From NCBI RefSeq assembly GCF_009827635.1, contig NZ_WTYW01000004.1, positions 1 to 64,000 on the forward strand: a DNA stretch of 64,000 bases, given 5' to 3'. Below the pieces are notes generated by a model that searched no databases, was not told the DNA's origin, and was given only the letters and a program-made list of their open reading frames with translations. The DNA is from Parapontixanthobacter aurantiacus (lineage in GTDB: Bacteria > Pseudomonadota > Alphaproteobacteria > Sphingomonadales > Sphingomonadaceae). Position numbers and translations under genes: made by a program. Positions 33,756 through 42,465 of the stretch are shown here, one piece after another (position 1 is the stretch's first letter; the number at the start of each line of letters is the position of its first letter).

Positions 33756-34319
33756 TCAATTGCCCGGATCGACCTGCGGTCCGATCGGGGGCGGCGTCTC
33801 ATCCACCTCGCCCTCGACGGGCTGTTCGCGTTCCCGCTCGAGGCGCTCCATATATTCGCGCTCGATCTGCTCGACGCGTTCCTGCTCGGCGGCAGCATCC
33901 TCGTCGATCGTCGAAAGGCGTTCCTCGCGCGCTTCCTGAATGAGCTGTCCCATTCGTACGCCCGGCGCATTCGCCCGATCCTCGTAAGCGGCGCGGATCA
34001 GTTGCTGGGTGCAGCCGGTCAAACCGCCGGCCCCAGCCGGAGAGCAGGACATGATCCCGAAATCGCCGACCGTTTCCAGCCGCTCCACACGCTCTGCCCA
34101 GCTCATATTGGCAGGATCGTCGCTATGACGCAGAGCTTTGGGAATGCGGTAGGGTTCTTCGAGAACGCCGCAAACGGTAATCACATCTTCGGTCGAAGCA
34201 GGGCATTCCTCGCCCTCCGTAATATAGACCTGATTGACAGCGTAATCCTCGTCCTGCGCTGCAACCGGCGCTGCAAGGCAGGCGGCGAGAATGGCGGTCG
34301 GGGCGATGAGACGTTTCAT
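33756..34319 (-). CDS. secreted protein of unknown function
   Basis: The product has 187 residues with a clear signal peptide (cleavage probably after Ala21, APVAAQ). The mature part has four Cys residues, two close together around CPASTEDVITVC and two around SCSPAGAGGLTGC, suggesting two disulfides. A long acidic/basic helical tail follows (EQERVEQIEREYMERLEREREQ), probably coiled coil, ending Pro-rich. It is likely periplasmic. I do not recognise the family. A 61-base hairpin lies just upstream of its start. Confidence 0.65.
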   Translation of the reverse strand: MKRLIAPTAILAACLAAPVAAQDEDYAVNQVYITEGEECPASTEDVITVCGVLEEPYRIPKALRHSDDPANMSWAERVERLETVGDFGIMSCSPAGAGGLTGCTQQLIRAAYEDRANAPGVRMGQLIQEAREERLSTIDEDAAAEQERVEQIEREYMERLEREREQPVEGEVDETPPPIGPQVDPGN

Positions 34320-34333
34320 ATTGCGTTCCAGTC

Positions 34334-34394
34334 GGCAGTTTTCGGGCGCGCAGGGCGGATGTGTCGTTCATACACCGCGATGCGCTGAACTGCC
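34334..34394 (-). other. long imperfect hairpin upstream of the secreted-protein gene
   Basis: GGCAGTT (34334-34340) and AACTGCC (34388-34394) pair over 7 bases. Inside, TGCGC/GCGCA and CCGC/GCGG stack toward a central loop. On the minus strand it would lie in the 5' leader of the gene starting at 34319, or act as a terminator of coq7, though no T-run follows. Confidence 0.35.
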
Positions 34395-34437
34395 AATGAA
34401 GCGGTTCGGCGGGCCTTCCGGTTCCCGATGGATCGGA

Positions 34438-34959
34438 TCAGATGCGCTCGGATATCTTGATCGCGGCCTTGCAGCCGAGGCGGATCAAACCCGAGAGGAC
34501 GGGATAGGCCGTCGCCTGTTCCGCACCGCTGGCGATAGCGGTGTCATGATGTTCGCGTTCTTCCTCGCGGAAACGCTCGATCATGGCGGCGAGTTCGGGG
34601 TCGTCGCCGTCTTTCTCCAAGGCTTCGAGCTGATCGGAATAGTGCTTGTCGATCTCGGTTTCGACCGCGGCAGTACAGGCCATGGCCGCCTTCGGTCCCA
34701 TCAGAGCGGTCGCCGCGCCCAAAGCGTAACCTGCGACGTTCCAGAACGGCTGCAAGGCAGTCGGTCTTACGCCGCGACGCGCGATAAGCGCATCGAACTC
34801 CGCGCGATGGACAGCCTCCTGCGCTGCCATGTGACGAATTTCCGCGCTGTCTGGCGCCCGGTCGCCCATCACAGCCAGTTGCCCTTCATAGATGCGGGTC
34901 GCGCCGAACTCGCCAGCCTGATCGACCCTGATCATCCGGTCCGTTCGCGTTTTCCTCAT
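34438..34959 (-). CDS. coq7: demethoxyubiquinone hydroxylase (Coq7/UbiF-type di-iron enzyme)
   Basis: The 173-residue product carries the Coq7 di-iron ligand pattern: Glu17 in VDQAGEFGATRIYEGQL, Glu48-x-x-His51 in QEAVHRAEF, and the second helix pair with ETEIDKHYSDQ and EEREHHDTA. It hydroxylates demethoxyubiquinone in ubiquinone synthesis, at the inner membrane. Its ATG overlaps the stop of dsbB as ATGA, so the two are probably one unit: a quinone-making enzyme and a quinone-using one. Confidence 0.93.
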   Translation of the reverse strand: MRKTRTDRMIRVDQAGEFGATRIYEGQLAVMGDRAPDSAEIRHMAAQEAVHRAEFDALIARRGVRPTALQPFWNVAGYALGAATALMGPKAAMACTAAVETEIDKHYSDQLEALEKDGDDPELAAMIERFREEEREHHDTAIASGAEQATAYPVLSGLIRLGCKAAIKISERI

Positions 34960-35456
34960 CGTGTTCTGCCTTTCGCCAGCAGGACGAATACGGCCAGTCC
35001 TGCGATCCCGGAGACGATGAAATTCCATCCCGCAAGAGAAACGCCCAGGAAATGCCAAGGTGCCCGGTCGCAGCGAATGAGCGGAGCGCTGGTGATGGCG
35101 TCCATGGCGCTCGTACCGGGTTCGCGAACCAAGGCCCCCGAACAACCGGTAATCCCCTCCCACCAGCCATACTCGACCCCGGCATGAAAGCCGCCGATCA
35201 GCCCCGAGGTGAGAATGCCCCCTGCCGCGAGCGAGATCCACAGGCGTTTGGGCGCGAGAACGTAGCTGAGCAGTGCGAAGAGAATGGCTGCGAAATGCGG
35301 ATAACGCTGCCACCAGCACATCTCGCAAGGATAAAGGCCGAAGCCGTATTGCGAAATGTAGGCGCCCGCGATCAGCAGCGCAGGGACGCCCAGCGCGATC
35401 TGCCGCGCCAGACGCACTTGCGGAGTTACATCACCAGGGACGCCAATCTTGGCCAT
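34956..35456 (-). CDS. dsbB: disulfide bond formation protein B
   Basis: The 166-residue product has four membrane helices. The first periplasmic loop holds C44-E-M-C47 in LYPCEMCWWQRYPH, the quinone-linked redox pair, and the second loop holds Cys105 and Cys129. DsbB reoxidises DsbA and passes electrons to ubiquinone. The ATG at 35456 places the first helix directly after a short cytoplasmic end. Confidence 0.92.
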   Translation of the reverse strand: MAKIGVPGDVTPQVRLARQIALGVPALLIAGAYISQYGFGLYPCEMCWWQRYPHFAAILFALLSYVLAPKRLWISLAAGGILTSGLIGGFHAGVEYGWWEGITGCSGALVREPGTSAMDAITSAPLIRCDRAPWHFLGVSLAGWNFIVSGIAGLAVFVLLAKGRTR

Positions 35457-35482
35457 AAAGCTTCGGAACTACTGCAGACCTG

Positions 35483-36829
35483 TTACTTGCGATGCGCCAC
35501 GGCGTTCGTGTTCGTACGGCGGAGCGTCTTCAACGCGTAATCGAGCTGGAAATCCTCGATTCCCTGCTCTTTCAGCTCTTCCGAGGTAAGCTGGAAGCGC
35601 GGATCGTCGAGCGTATCCACTTCGAGTTCCTCGTCCTTGATGCCGAGCTCGTTGATGAGATGGCCGCGCAGGTCCGATTCGCGCATCGAATATTTGGCGC
35701 GCAGGGCGAAGTCCGGATCGCTGAGTTGCGGAACCGCGATATCCGGTTTGATGCCGCCTTCCTGCACCGAATGACCCGATGGCGTGTAGTAGCGCGCGGT
35801 CGTCAGCTTGAGAGCGGAGTCGCGGCTCAGCGGAAGCAGCGACTGCACGCTGCCCTTGCCGAAGCTGCGCTGACCCATGACGACCGCCCGGCGGTGATCC
35901 TGCAACGCGCCTGCCACGATTTCCGAAGCGGAAGCGGAACCGGCATCGATCAGCACGATCATCGGAACGTCGCCGGCAATGTCGCCGCGAAACACGGTTT
36001 CCGCGTCGTAGAGGATCGTCTCGCCGCGTGCGCGTCCGCGCTGCGACACGATGCGTCCCTTGTCGAGGAACAGATCGGACAGGGCGACGGCTTCGTCGAG
36101 CGATCCGCCGGGATTGGAACGCAGGTCGAGGATCAGGCCACCGACTCGCCCGGCTGCCTCGGCCTGGATGCTTTTCCAGGCGGCGTAGACATCGCTGCCG
36201 ACATCGCGCGAGAATTCATTGATGGTGATGACGCCGATATTGCCGCTTTCGAGCGAATAAGTCACCGGCTCCAGTTCGATGACACCGCGCGTCACATTGA
36301 CTTCGAACGGCTCGTCGCGTCCGGGGCGGAAGACCGTCAGTTCGATCGAGGTCCCCGCCTGTCCACGCATCATGTTGACCGCTTCATCCAAGTCCCGGCC
36401 ATAGATCAGTTCGCCGTCCAGATGAGTGATGTAATCGCCTGCCTTCAATCCGGCTTCGTCCGCGGGGCTGCCGCGGAAGGGCGAAATGATCTTCACGGCG
36501 CCGTCTTCCTGGACGACCGACAGACCGAGACCGGAGTAATTGCCGTCAATAAGCGTATTGATCCGTTCGAGATCCGATCCGTCGAGATAGGCAGAGTGAG
36601 GATCGAGCGATGCGAGCATTCCGTCGATCGCGCCGCGGATCAGCTTTTCGTCGTCGACATCCTCGACATAACTGGCCTTGATCCGCTCATAGGTGGCAAA
36701 CAGTTTCGCGAACTCCGCACCCGCTCGCCCGTCAACCTGCGCCATCACCGAAGTCGTGGCGGGGATAAGGGTAAGGGCCGTGGCGAGAGCCGCCGCCGTC
36801 AATGCCGGGCGAACTGCTGCAGATTTCAT
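35483..36829 (-). CDS. S41 family C-terminal processing peptidase
   Basis: The 448-residue product has a signal peptide (MKSAAVRPALTAAALATALT onward), a PDZ domain (about 90-180; SGLGLSVVQEDGAVKIISP), and the Ser-Lys catalytic domain with Ser300 in GSASASEIV and Lys325 in RSFGKGSV, 25 residues apart as in Prc. It is a periplasmic tail-specific protease. It ends the proA-nadD-rsfS-rlmH-envC-ctpA run, where a protease next to an amidase activator fits cell-wall turnover. An AGGAG site precedes the ATG. Confidence 0.92.
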   Translation of the reverse strand: MKSAAVRPALTAAALATALTLIPATTSVMAQVDGRAGAEFAKLFATYERIKASYVEDVDDEKLIRGAIDGMLASLDPHSAYLDGSDLERINTLIDGNYSGLGLSVVQEDGAVKIISPFRGSPADEAGLKAGDYITHLDGELIYGRDLDEAVNMMRGQAGTSIELTVFRPGRDEPFEVNVTRGVIELEPVTYSLESGNIGVITINEFSRDVGSDVYAAWKSIQAEAAGRVGGLILDLRSNPGGSLDEAVALSDLFLDKGRIVSQRGRARGETILYDAETVFRGDIAGDVPMIVLIDAGSASASEIVAGALQDHRRAVVMGQRSFGKGSVQSLLPLSRDSALKLTTARYYTPSGHSVQEGGIKPDIAVPQLSDPDFALRAKYSMRESDLRGHLINELGIKDEELEVDTLDDPRFQLTSEELKEQGIEDFQLDYALKTLRRTNTNAVAHRK

Positions 36830-36935
36830 AACGCGATATACTCCTGGAGTAACTTCGTCACACTATCGCTCATTACCCCTTAATACCAGATGACAACGCC
36901 CCGCGCCCCATTCAAGGACAAGCGGCGGCGCAGAC

Positions 36936-38207
36936 TTAATCCGCGACATAATCCAGCGGGTCGACGGGTTTGCCGGCGCGGCGCAACTCGAGCAGCACTT
37001 CCGGTTCGGCGGCAGAAGCGCGGCCGATGGGGCCTCCGCTGGCGAGCAGATCGCCGATGGCAACGTCGAGGCTTTCGAGACCGGTAACGAGACTGGTCCA
37101 GCCTGCGCCATGCTCGATGATCGCGATCCGGCCATAGCCGCGGTATGGTCCGGCAAAGACGACCCTGCCTGCCGCCGGGGCGACGACCTGTGCTTCTGCA
37201 GCGGGTTCGAGGACGATGCCCGACCGGCGCAAGCCGCCCCGCCCGCGTTCGCCGAATTCGCCAGTAACCCTTCCCACGACCGGCAAGCGATAGGCGCGCG
37301 GACCTGCGGTCGCAGCCGCCTCGATTCGCGATGCGCCGCTCCCCTTCATCGACGCGGCAATGCGCTGCGTCGTGGGGTCAGCGGGTCGCATGATCGGACC
37401 AGAGAGCCGCGCCAGTTCGGCTTCCTCCTCCCCGGCCCGGTCGAGCCGGGCGATAAGACCGTCGAGACTGCTTGCTTGTTCGGCAAAACGCGCCGCCTTC
37501 TCCGCTTCCAGTTGCGCATCGCCAAACGCACGTTCTGAGGCCAGGCGCTGCCGCCGGGTGGACGCAATGAGTTGTGCACGCCGCCGTGCCAGCACGGTCT
37601 CGTTCTTTGCGAGTGCGGCCAAAGTCTGCACCGATTCGCGAGACAATTGGCGTACACGCTCGCGCTGGTCGCGCAGGCTTGTCGTCTTTTCGCGAATGGC
37701 GGGAATTGTCTGGTCGAGCACAGCACGCAGATAAACCGTCTCGCGCAACGAGCCTGGTTGAAGCGCGGACAGCGCGAGCGGCCGGGCCGTCAGTCGCTGC
37801 AAGGCGGCGGTCAGCTGCACGACAGGCTCGCGCTTGTCGCCCAGTTGCCGCTCCAGCGTGCGGCGCTCCTTGCGGATAAGGTTCAGCCGGGAGCGCGCCG
37901 ATGCAAGGCTCGCCTCGACCGTCTGGATCTGCGCTGCCAGCAGGGCCACTTCGCTCTGCGCTTTCTCCGCTGCAAACTCTGCATCTTCCGCTTGCCGGAG
38001 AAGCTCCTGTTCTCTTTCCCTTGCAACCCGCGCGCGATCCTGCGCGGCGGCGTATTGCTGTCGTGCCTCGCGCAAGCTTTGGGTCGTGGACAAGCCGCTA
38101 TCTGACCGATCGTCCTGCGCACCCAGCGGGTTGCGAGCGAAAACGAGCAACGCGGCGCAGACCGTTGTGGCAAGTATCACGGACATGGTGGGCGACGGGC
38201 GGGACAT
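36936..38207 (-). CDS. EnvC-like murein hydrolase activator with degenerate LytM domain
   Basis: The 423-residue product has a signal or anchor segment near the N-terminus (VILATTVCAALLVFA), a long coiled coil (about 45-250) and a C-terminal LytM-like domain (RVTGEFGERGRGGLRRSG). The usual zinc ligands are missing: the H-x-G-x-D stretch reads R-S-G-I-V and the final H-x-H reads L-E-L. So it should bind and switch on an amidase rather than cut peptidoglycan, as known for E. coli EnvC. ATG 38207 is chosen for its AGGAG at 38212-38216; an ATG at 38225 overlaps the rlmH stop. Confidence 0.88.
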   Translation of the reverse strand: MSRPSPTMSVILATTVCAALLVFARNPLGAQDDRSDSGLSTTQSLREARQQYAAAQDRARVAREREQELLRQAEDAEFAAEKAQSEVALLAAQIQTVEASLASARSRLNLIRKERRTLERQLGDKREPVVQLTAALQRLTARPLALSALQPGSLRETVYLRAVLDQTIPAIREKTTSLRDQRERVRQLSRESVQTLAALAKNETVLARRRAQLIASTRRQRLASERAFGDAQLEAEKAARFAEQASSLDGLIARLDRAGEEEAELARLSGPIMRPADPTTQRIAASMKGSGASRIEAAATAGPRAYRLPVVGRVTGEFGERGRGGLRRSGIVLEPAAEAQVVAPAAGRVVFAGPYRGYGRIAIIEHGAGWTSLVTGLESLDVAIGDLLASGGPIGRASAAEPEVLLELRRAGKPVDPLDYVAD

Positions 38208-38224
38208 GGCGCTCCTATGCCCCA

Positions 38225-38647
38225 TTATCCGCTGCGATGGTAGGGATGGCCGGCAAGGATCGTCGTCGCGCGGTAGATCTGCTCGGCGAGCATCGCGCGC
38301 ACCATCAGATGCGGCCAGGTCGCCTTGCCGAACGAAATGAGCATATAGGCGTCGGAACGGTCCTCAGCCGAATGGCCGTCGGCCGCTCCGATCATGAAGC
38401 GCGTCTCGCGAATGCCGTCCTCTCGCCAGCGCCCCAACAAATCCGCCAGCTCTTCGGACGAGAGGTTCTTACCCCTCTCGTCGAGCAGTATAGTTCGACA
38501 CGGCGTCAGCGCTTCAGGAATGCGCCCGCCCGTTTCCGGCAGTTCGGTCACACGCAGCGCATCGCCGAGGCGTTTTTCGTAGCGCTCGACAAGTTCACGT
38601 TCCGGCGAGCGGCCGATTTTGCCGCGCGCAATGATGTGAAAGAGGAT
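38225..38647 (-). CDS. rlmH: 23S rRNA (pseudouridine1915-N3)-methyltransferase RlmH with apparent ATC start
   Basis: The SPOUT enzyme methylates pseudouridine 1915 of 23S rRNA. The diagnostic C-terminus is present (LAEQIYRATTILAGHPYHR). The family N-terminus (M-L-L-H-I-I-A-R-G-K) is encoded here as I-L-F-H-I-I-A-R-G-K. The codon at the Met position is ATC (38647-38645), five bases after GGGAGG. No ATG, GTG or TTG exists between the in-frame rsfS stop and a GTG at 38551, and that GTG would remove the first 32 residues, including the first strand of the fold. With ATC the protein is 140 residues, near the normal length. Confidence 0.85.
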   Translation of the reverse strand: MLFHIIARGKIGRSPERELVERYEKRLGDALRVTELPETGGRIPEALTPCRTILLDERGKNLSSEELADLLGRWREDGIRETRFMIGAADGHSAEDRSDAYMLISFGKATWPHLMVRAMLAEQIYRATTILAGHPYHRSG

Positions 38648-38671
38648 TGCCGCCTCCCGAACGCAGGCGCG

Positions 38672-39085
38672 TCAGGCCGAGCCGGCAGCTACCGGAGGAG
38701 CGTCGCCAAAGGCCCACATCCGCTCTAGGTTGTAGAAGCTGCGCACTTCGGGCCGGAACAGGTGCACGACCACATCGCCTGCATCGACGAGCACCCAGTC
38801 GGCTGCCGGCAAGCCTTCGATCCGCACCGGGCCGAGGCCCGCCTGCTTGATCGTCTCGCTCAGCTTCTGTGCGATTGCGGCGACCTGCCGGGTCGATCGA
38901 CCCGACGCGATCACCATGTGGTCGGCAATGGAGGATTTGCCCTCGAGCGGGATCGAAACGACTTCCTGCGCCTGGTTTTCGTCCAGTTGCGACATGACCA
39001 GCTCGTGCAAGGCATCGTCGCGCTGCGTCGCCGGGTTCGTTCCGTTCTGACCGGCCTTGGCCGGATCGGTATGCGCCTCTGTCAT
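38672..39085 (-). CDS. rsfS: ribosome silencing factor RsfS
   Basis: The 137-residue product matches the RsfS/Iojap family: LDENQAQEVVSIPLEGKSSI, ADHMVIASGRSTRQVAAIA, PAADWVLVDAGDVVVHLFRP and EVRSFYNLERMW. RsfS binds uL14 on the 50S subunit and blocks subunit joining in starvation. It sits between nadD and rlmH, a common order. Its TGA is in frame with rlmH and followed by C. Confidence 0.95.
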   Translation of the reverse strand: MTEAHTDPAKAGQNGTNPATQRDDALHELVMSQLDENQAQEVVSIPLEGKSSIADHMVIASGRSTRQVAAIAQKLSETIKQAGLGPVRIEGLPAADWVLVDAGDVVVHLFRPEVRSFYNLERMWAFGDAPPVAAGSA

Positions 39086-39146
39086 GGGCGGAAATTCTAC
39101 TCCTCGTTAGGTTCGCTTACGAACATGTAATGGCGCGGATCGCGTT

Positions 39147-39833
39147 TTACGAGAGCTTATCGGGCGCAACCAGCTTGTGCGTCAGTGTATCGCGCACCGG
39201 GCGATTCGCAAAATCATTCTCCCAGTCGGGATTGGCAGCGCGCAGTTTCGTGGCCGACCGCTCGTCGGGATCGAAGCGCAGGATGAGGAGCGCCGGCGGG
39301 GCAAGCGAAGCGAGGTCGGCATCTCGCGAAACGCGAAAGCGGCGGAGCCACAGCATCGCCGGACTGCGCATCGCCGCGAGATTGTAGCCGGGTCGCGCGA
39401 TCACGGCGATCGGCATCGTGCGAGCGATCACACGCCACTGCCGCCAGCGATGGAACTGTGCAAGATTGTCCGACCCCATCAACCAGACGAAGTTGCGCTT
39501 CGGATAACGTCGCTTAAGCGCGCGTAGCGTATCGACCGTATAGCGTGTTCCCAGATCACGTTCGATCGCTGTCGGCCTGATCGGGGCACGCCGCGCCTGG
39601 GCTTTCGCCGAAGTGAGCCGAGAGGCGAGGTCCGCCATGCCTTCCCGCGGTTTCAGCGGGTTGCCGGGCGAGACGAGCCACCACACCTCGCCCAGCATCA
39701 GTGCCTTCATCGCAAACAGGGATATGCGGCGATGCCCGCCATGCGCAGGATTGAAGCTGCCCCCGAGCAATCCGATCCGGTTCGTGCGCGATCGCTTCAA
39801 GAACGCGTCTGGCCGCTGCCGCGAACCTGCCAT
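39147..39833 (-). CDS. nadD: nicotinate-nucleotide adenylyltransferase
   Basis: NadD adenylates nicotinate mononucleotide in NAD synthesis. The 228-residue product has the nucleotidyltransferase motif IGLLGGSFNPAHGGHRRIS, WWLVSPGNPLK, GTRYTVDTLRALKRRYP and the MGSDNLAQFHRW block. The ATG at 39833 overlaps the end of proA by 37 bases; a TTG at 39800 overlaps the proA stop as TTGA and would be a shorter, equally plausible start. Confidence 0.92.
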   Translation of the reverse strand: MAGSRQRPDAFLKRSRTNRIGLLGGSFNPAHGGHRRISLFAMKALMLGEVWWLVSPGNPLKPREGMADLASRLTSAKAQARRAPIRPTAIERDLGTRYTVDTLRALKRRYPKRNFVWLMGSDNLAQFHRWRQWRVIARTMPIAVIARPGYNLAAMRSPAMLWLRRFRVSRDADLASLAPPALLILRFDPDERSATKLRAANPDWENDFANRPVRDTLTHKLVAPDKLS

Positions 39834-41065
39834 TTGTAGGTCGTGAGCCCCTCCAACGCGACTGGGCCACGCGCATGGAGCCTCCCCGTCGCGATGCCGA
39901 TCTCAGCCCCAAGGCCGAACTCGCCGCCATCGGCGAACTGGCTCGACGCATTCGCCATAACGATTGCCGAATCGACTTCGGAAAGAAACCTCTCCGTCAC
40001 GTTTTCATCCGTAGCGATAACCGCATCGGTGTGCCCGGAACTGTGACGTGCGATGTGCCCCAACGCCGCATCAAGACCATCGACGATCGCGATCGAGAGC
40101 TTGGGCGCGAGATATTCGGTGTCCCAGTCTTCTTCATTCGCCTCTTCGATACGCGGGTCGAGAGCCCTTGCCCGCCCGTCCCCAACAAGTTCGCAACCGC
40201 TGTCGGCCAAAGCCGTGCACAATTCAGCCGCTGCGGGATATGCGGAATCGATAAGGAGCGTTTCCATGGCTCCGCAAATGCCCGGTCTGCGCATCTTCGC
40301 ATTGACGGCCACCTGCTTCGCGGTCTCCGGATCGGCGGAGCGATCGACATAGGTGTGACAAATACCATCGAGATGGGCGAGCACGGGGACGCGGGCATCG
40401 CGCTGTACTCGCTCGACAAGGCTCTTGCCCCCGCGCGGTACGATCATGTCGATCAGCCCACTGGCCTGCAACATCGCCCCGACGGCGGCCCGGTCCTGCG
40501 TCGGGACGAGCTGGACGATTTGTCGCGGAATTCCTGCTTTCTCGAGCCCCTCGCCGAAGGCTTGCATCAAGGCGCGGTTGGAATGGACGGCCTCGCTGCC
40601 TCCGCGTAGGATGGCAGCATTGCCCGACTTGAAGCACAGCGCCGCCGCGTCGATCGTGACGTTGGGGCGGCTCTCGTAGATGATGCCGATGACGCCGATC
40701 GGAATGCGGACGCGGCTGAGTTCGAGCCCGTTGGGGCGGTCGTCGCGGGAAATCACTTCGCCGACGGGATCGGGAAGCTGCGCAACGTTCTCGAGCGCTC
40801 CGGCGATACCCTCCAAACGCCCTTCGTCGAGTGCCAGTCTGTCGAGCATTGCCTCGGCAAGACCGCCATCCCGCCCGCTTGCCAAATCTTTTGCATTGGC
40901 GGACAGGATCGCTTCGCCGGACGCTCGCAACACGTTGGCAATTTCACGCAGAGCAGCGGACTTCGCCGCGTCGTCGAGCAAAGCGACTTCGCGCTGCGCC
41001 TCGCGAGCGTCGCGAGCCATCTGAGCGATGCAGTCGGATGTCGATCGTGTGGTCTCGCCGGTCAT
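39797..41065 (-). CDS. proA: gamma-glutamyl phosphate reductase
   Basis: ProA reduces glutamyl 5-phosphate to the semialdehyde in proline synthesis. The 422-residue product shows GVIGIIYESRPNVTIDAAAL, FKSGNAAILRGGSEA, VPRGGKSLVERVQ, and the active-site Cys in NAKMRRPGICGAMETLL. The ATG at 41065 is chosen because GAAAGATCGAAGA precedes it and the upstream codons do not resemble the family. The 236 bases between it and the divergent M23 gene hold both promoters; no clear elements stand out there. Confidence 0.95.
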   Translation of the reverse strand: MTGETTRSTSDCIAQMARDAREAQREVALLDDAAKSAALREIANVLRASGEAILSANAKDLASGRDGGLAEAMLDRLALDEGRLEGIAGALENVAQLPDPVGEVISRDDRPNGLELSRVRIPIGVIGIIYESRPNVTIDAAALCFKSGNAAILRGGSEAVHSNRALMQAFGEGLEKAGIPRQIVQLVPTQDRAAVGAMLQASGLIDMIVPRGGKSLVERVQRDARVPVLAHLDGICHTYVDRSADPETAKQVAVNAKMRRPGICGAMETLLIDSAYPAAAELCTALADSGCELVGDGRARALDPRIEEANEEDWDTEYLAPKLSIAIVDGLDAALGHIARHSSGHTDAVIATDENVTERFLSEVDSAIVMANASSQFADGGEFGLGAEIGIATGRLHARGPVALEGLTTYKWQVRGSGQTRS

Positions 41066-41301
41066 TCTTCGATCTTTCCTGTTGGCCAGCCCTCGAACGA
41101 TGTCGCGAAAGGCGTATTTTCGAACCTTCGATTTGTCCGATCGCAAAATGGTTCCCGAGAAAATTGCATATCTTGGCAATAATTCATCAGTTCATCCCGC
41201 CGATGGTTCCGTTCATCCCTTTGAAACCGCCTCGGCATCGATTCTGTTAACTTTCGCCCCTACCAAATGGCCCGGGTCGGAAACAACCAGGCGGGGTCGC
41301 T

Positions 41302-42465
41302 TTGGCTAACAAAAGCAATGCTACGGGTTTGTCGAACCGGATCAAAGGATATTTTCCTGACCGGGAATTCTTCATGCGCTCGCAAGGGCAGGTGCGGTTT
41401 ATCACCGTAACCTCGCGAATGCAGATGATCGCCGCGGCGCTTGTCGCACTGGCACTTATCGGCTGGGCGCTGACGATGGCAGTGATGACTTGGACGCAGT
41501 ACCGCGCGCAGTCCGACCTTGCCTTGCTGAATGCCCGCGAGGCTCGCGTCGCCACGGCGCAGGAACGGGTGGAGGCCTATCGCGACGACATCGGCAAGGT
41601 CGCCTCCGATCTCGAACAGCGGCAGAAATTCATCGAGGAAATGGTCCCCACCCTGCCCTCGGACATCGTCACCGAATCTCAGCTTACCGATTCGGCTAGC
41701 GAAGCGGAAAAGACCGTCTCCAAGGTGAGCGCCGTCCTGCCGGAAGCAGCTGCTCTTGCGCGGATCGAAGCACGGCAACTGGTCTTCGTCGAGAAGCTCA
41801 CCCGCTACGCCGATTATCGCGCCAGCCGCGCGGAAGAAGCGCTCATCAAGCTCGGGCTCGATCCTTCCTCTGTCCTTCGCAAGGCCGAGCGGGAGGCCAT
41901 GGGTGGTCCTTTGGAGCAACTCGCGACCAGCGATGACGGATCGCTCGATCCCCGCTTCGAACGGATGGGTCTCAGCCTGGCGCGCATGACTGCGCTAGAG
42001 CGAGTTCTGGACGGCGTTCCGCAGGTTCTTCCCGCCAGTATCGATTCGATCACGTCGGGCTTCGGTTTCCGCCGCGACCCCTTCAAGGGAACGGGCGCCA
42101 TGCACAAGGGCCTCGATTTCCGCGGCCGCATCGGCACGCCGATCCACTCCGCCGCTGCCGGCAAGGTGACTTTCGTCGGTCGCAAGGGCGGTTACGGAAA
42201 AGTCGTCGAGGTCACGCACGGCAACGGTCTGATGACGCGCTATGCCCATATGTCCCGCTTTTCGGCCAAGGTCGGGCAGCGTGTCGCTGCCGGCGACGTG
42301 ATTGGCGCGATCGGCAATACCGGCCGCTCCACCGGGCCGCATCTTCATTTCGAGGTCCGGATCAACAACCGGGCCGTCAATCCCCGCCCATTCCTGGAGA
42401 CCGCTCCCAATGTTCTCGAAGAAATCCGATCCTTCCCCGGCACCGGCGAGCGTACCGATGGCTAA
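41302..42465 (+). CDS. M23 family peptidoglycan endopeptidase, membrane-anchored (LmdC-type partner of bactofilin)
   Basis: The 387-residue product has one membrane helix near residues 43-63, a coiled-coil region (about 70-180) and a C-terminal M23 domain with intact zinc ligands: H and D in MHKGLDFRG and the H-L-H in GPHLHFEVR. It should cut peptide crosslinks in the periplasm. The start is a TTG at 41302 with GGGG upstream; an ATG at 41374 would lose 24 cytoplasmic residues. It overlaps the bactofilin gene by 8 bases, an arrangement known to couple a cytoskeletal scaffold to local wall cutting. Confidence 0.88.
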   Translation: MANKSNATGLSNRIKGYFPDREFFMRSQGQVRFITVTSRMQMIAAALVALALIGWALTMAVMTWTQYRAQSDLALLNAREARVATAQERVEAYRDDIGKVASDLEQRQKFIEEMVPTLPSDIVTESQLTDSASEAEKTVSKVSAVLPEAAALARIEARQLVFVEKLTRYADYRASRAEEALIKLGLDPSSVLRKAEREAMGGPLEQLATSDDGSLDPRFERMGLSLARMTALERVLDGVPQVLPASIDSITSGFGFRRDPFKGTGAMHKGLDFRGRIGTPIHSAAAGKVTFVGRKGGYGKVVEVTHGNGLMTRYAHMSRFSAKVGQRVAAGDVIGAIGNTGRSTGPHLHFEVRINNRAVNPRPFLETAPNVLEEIRSFPGTGERTDG

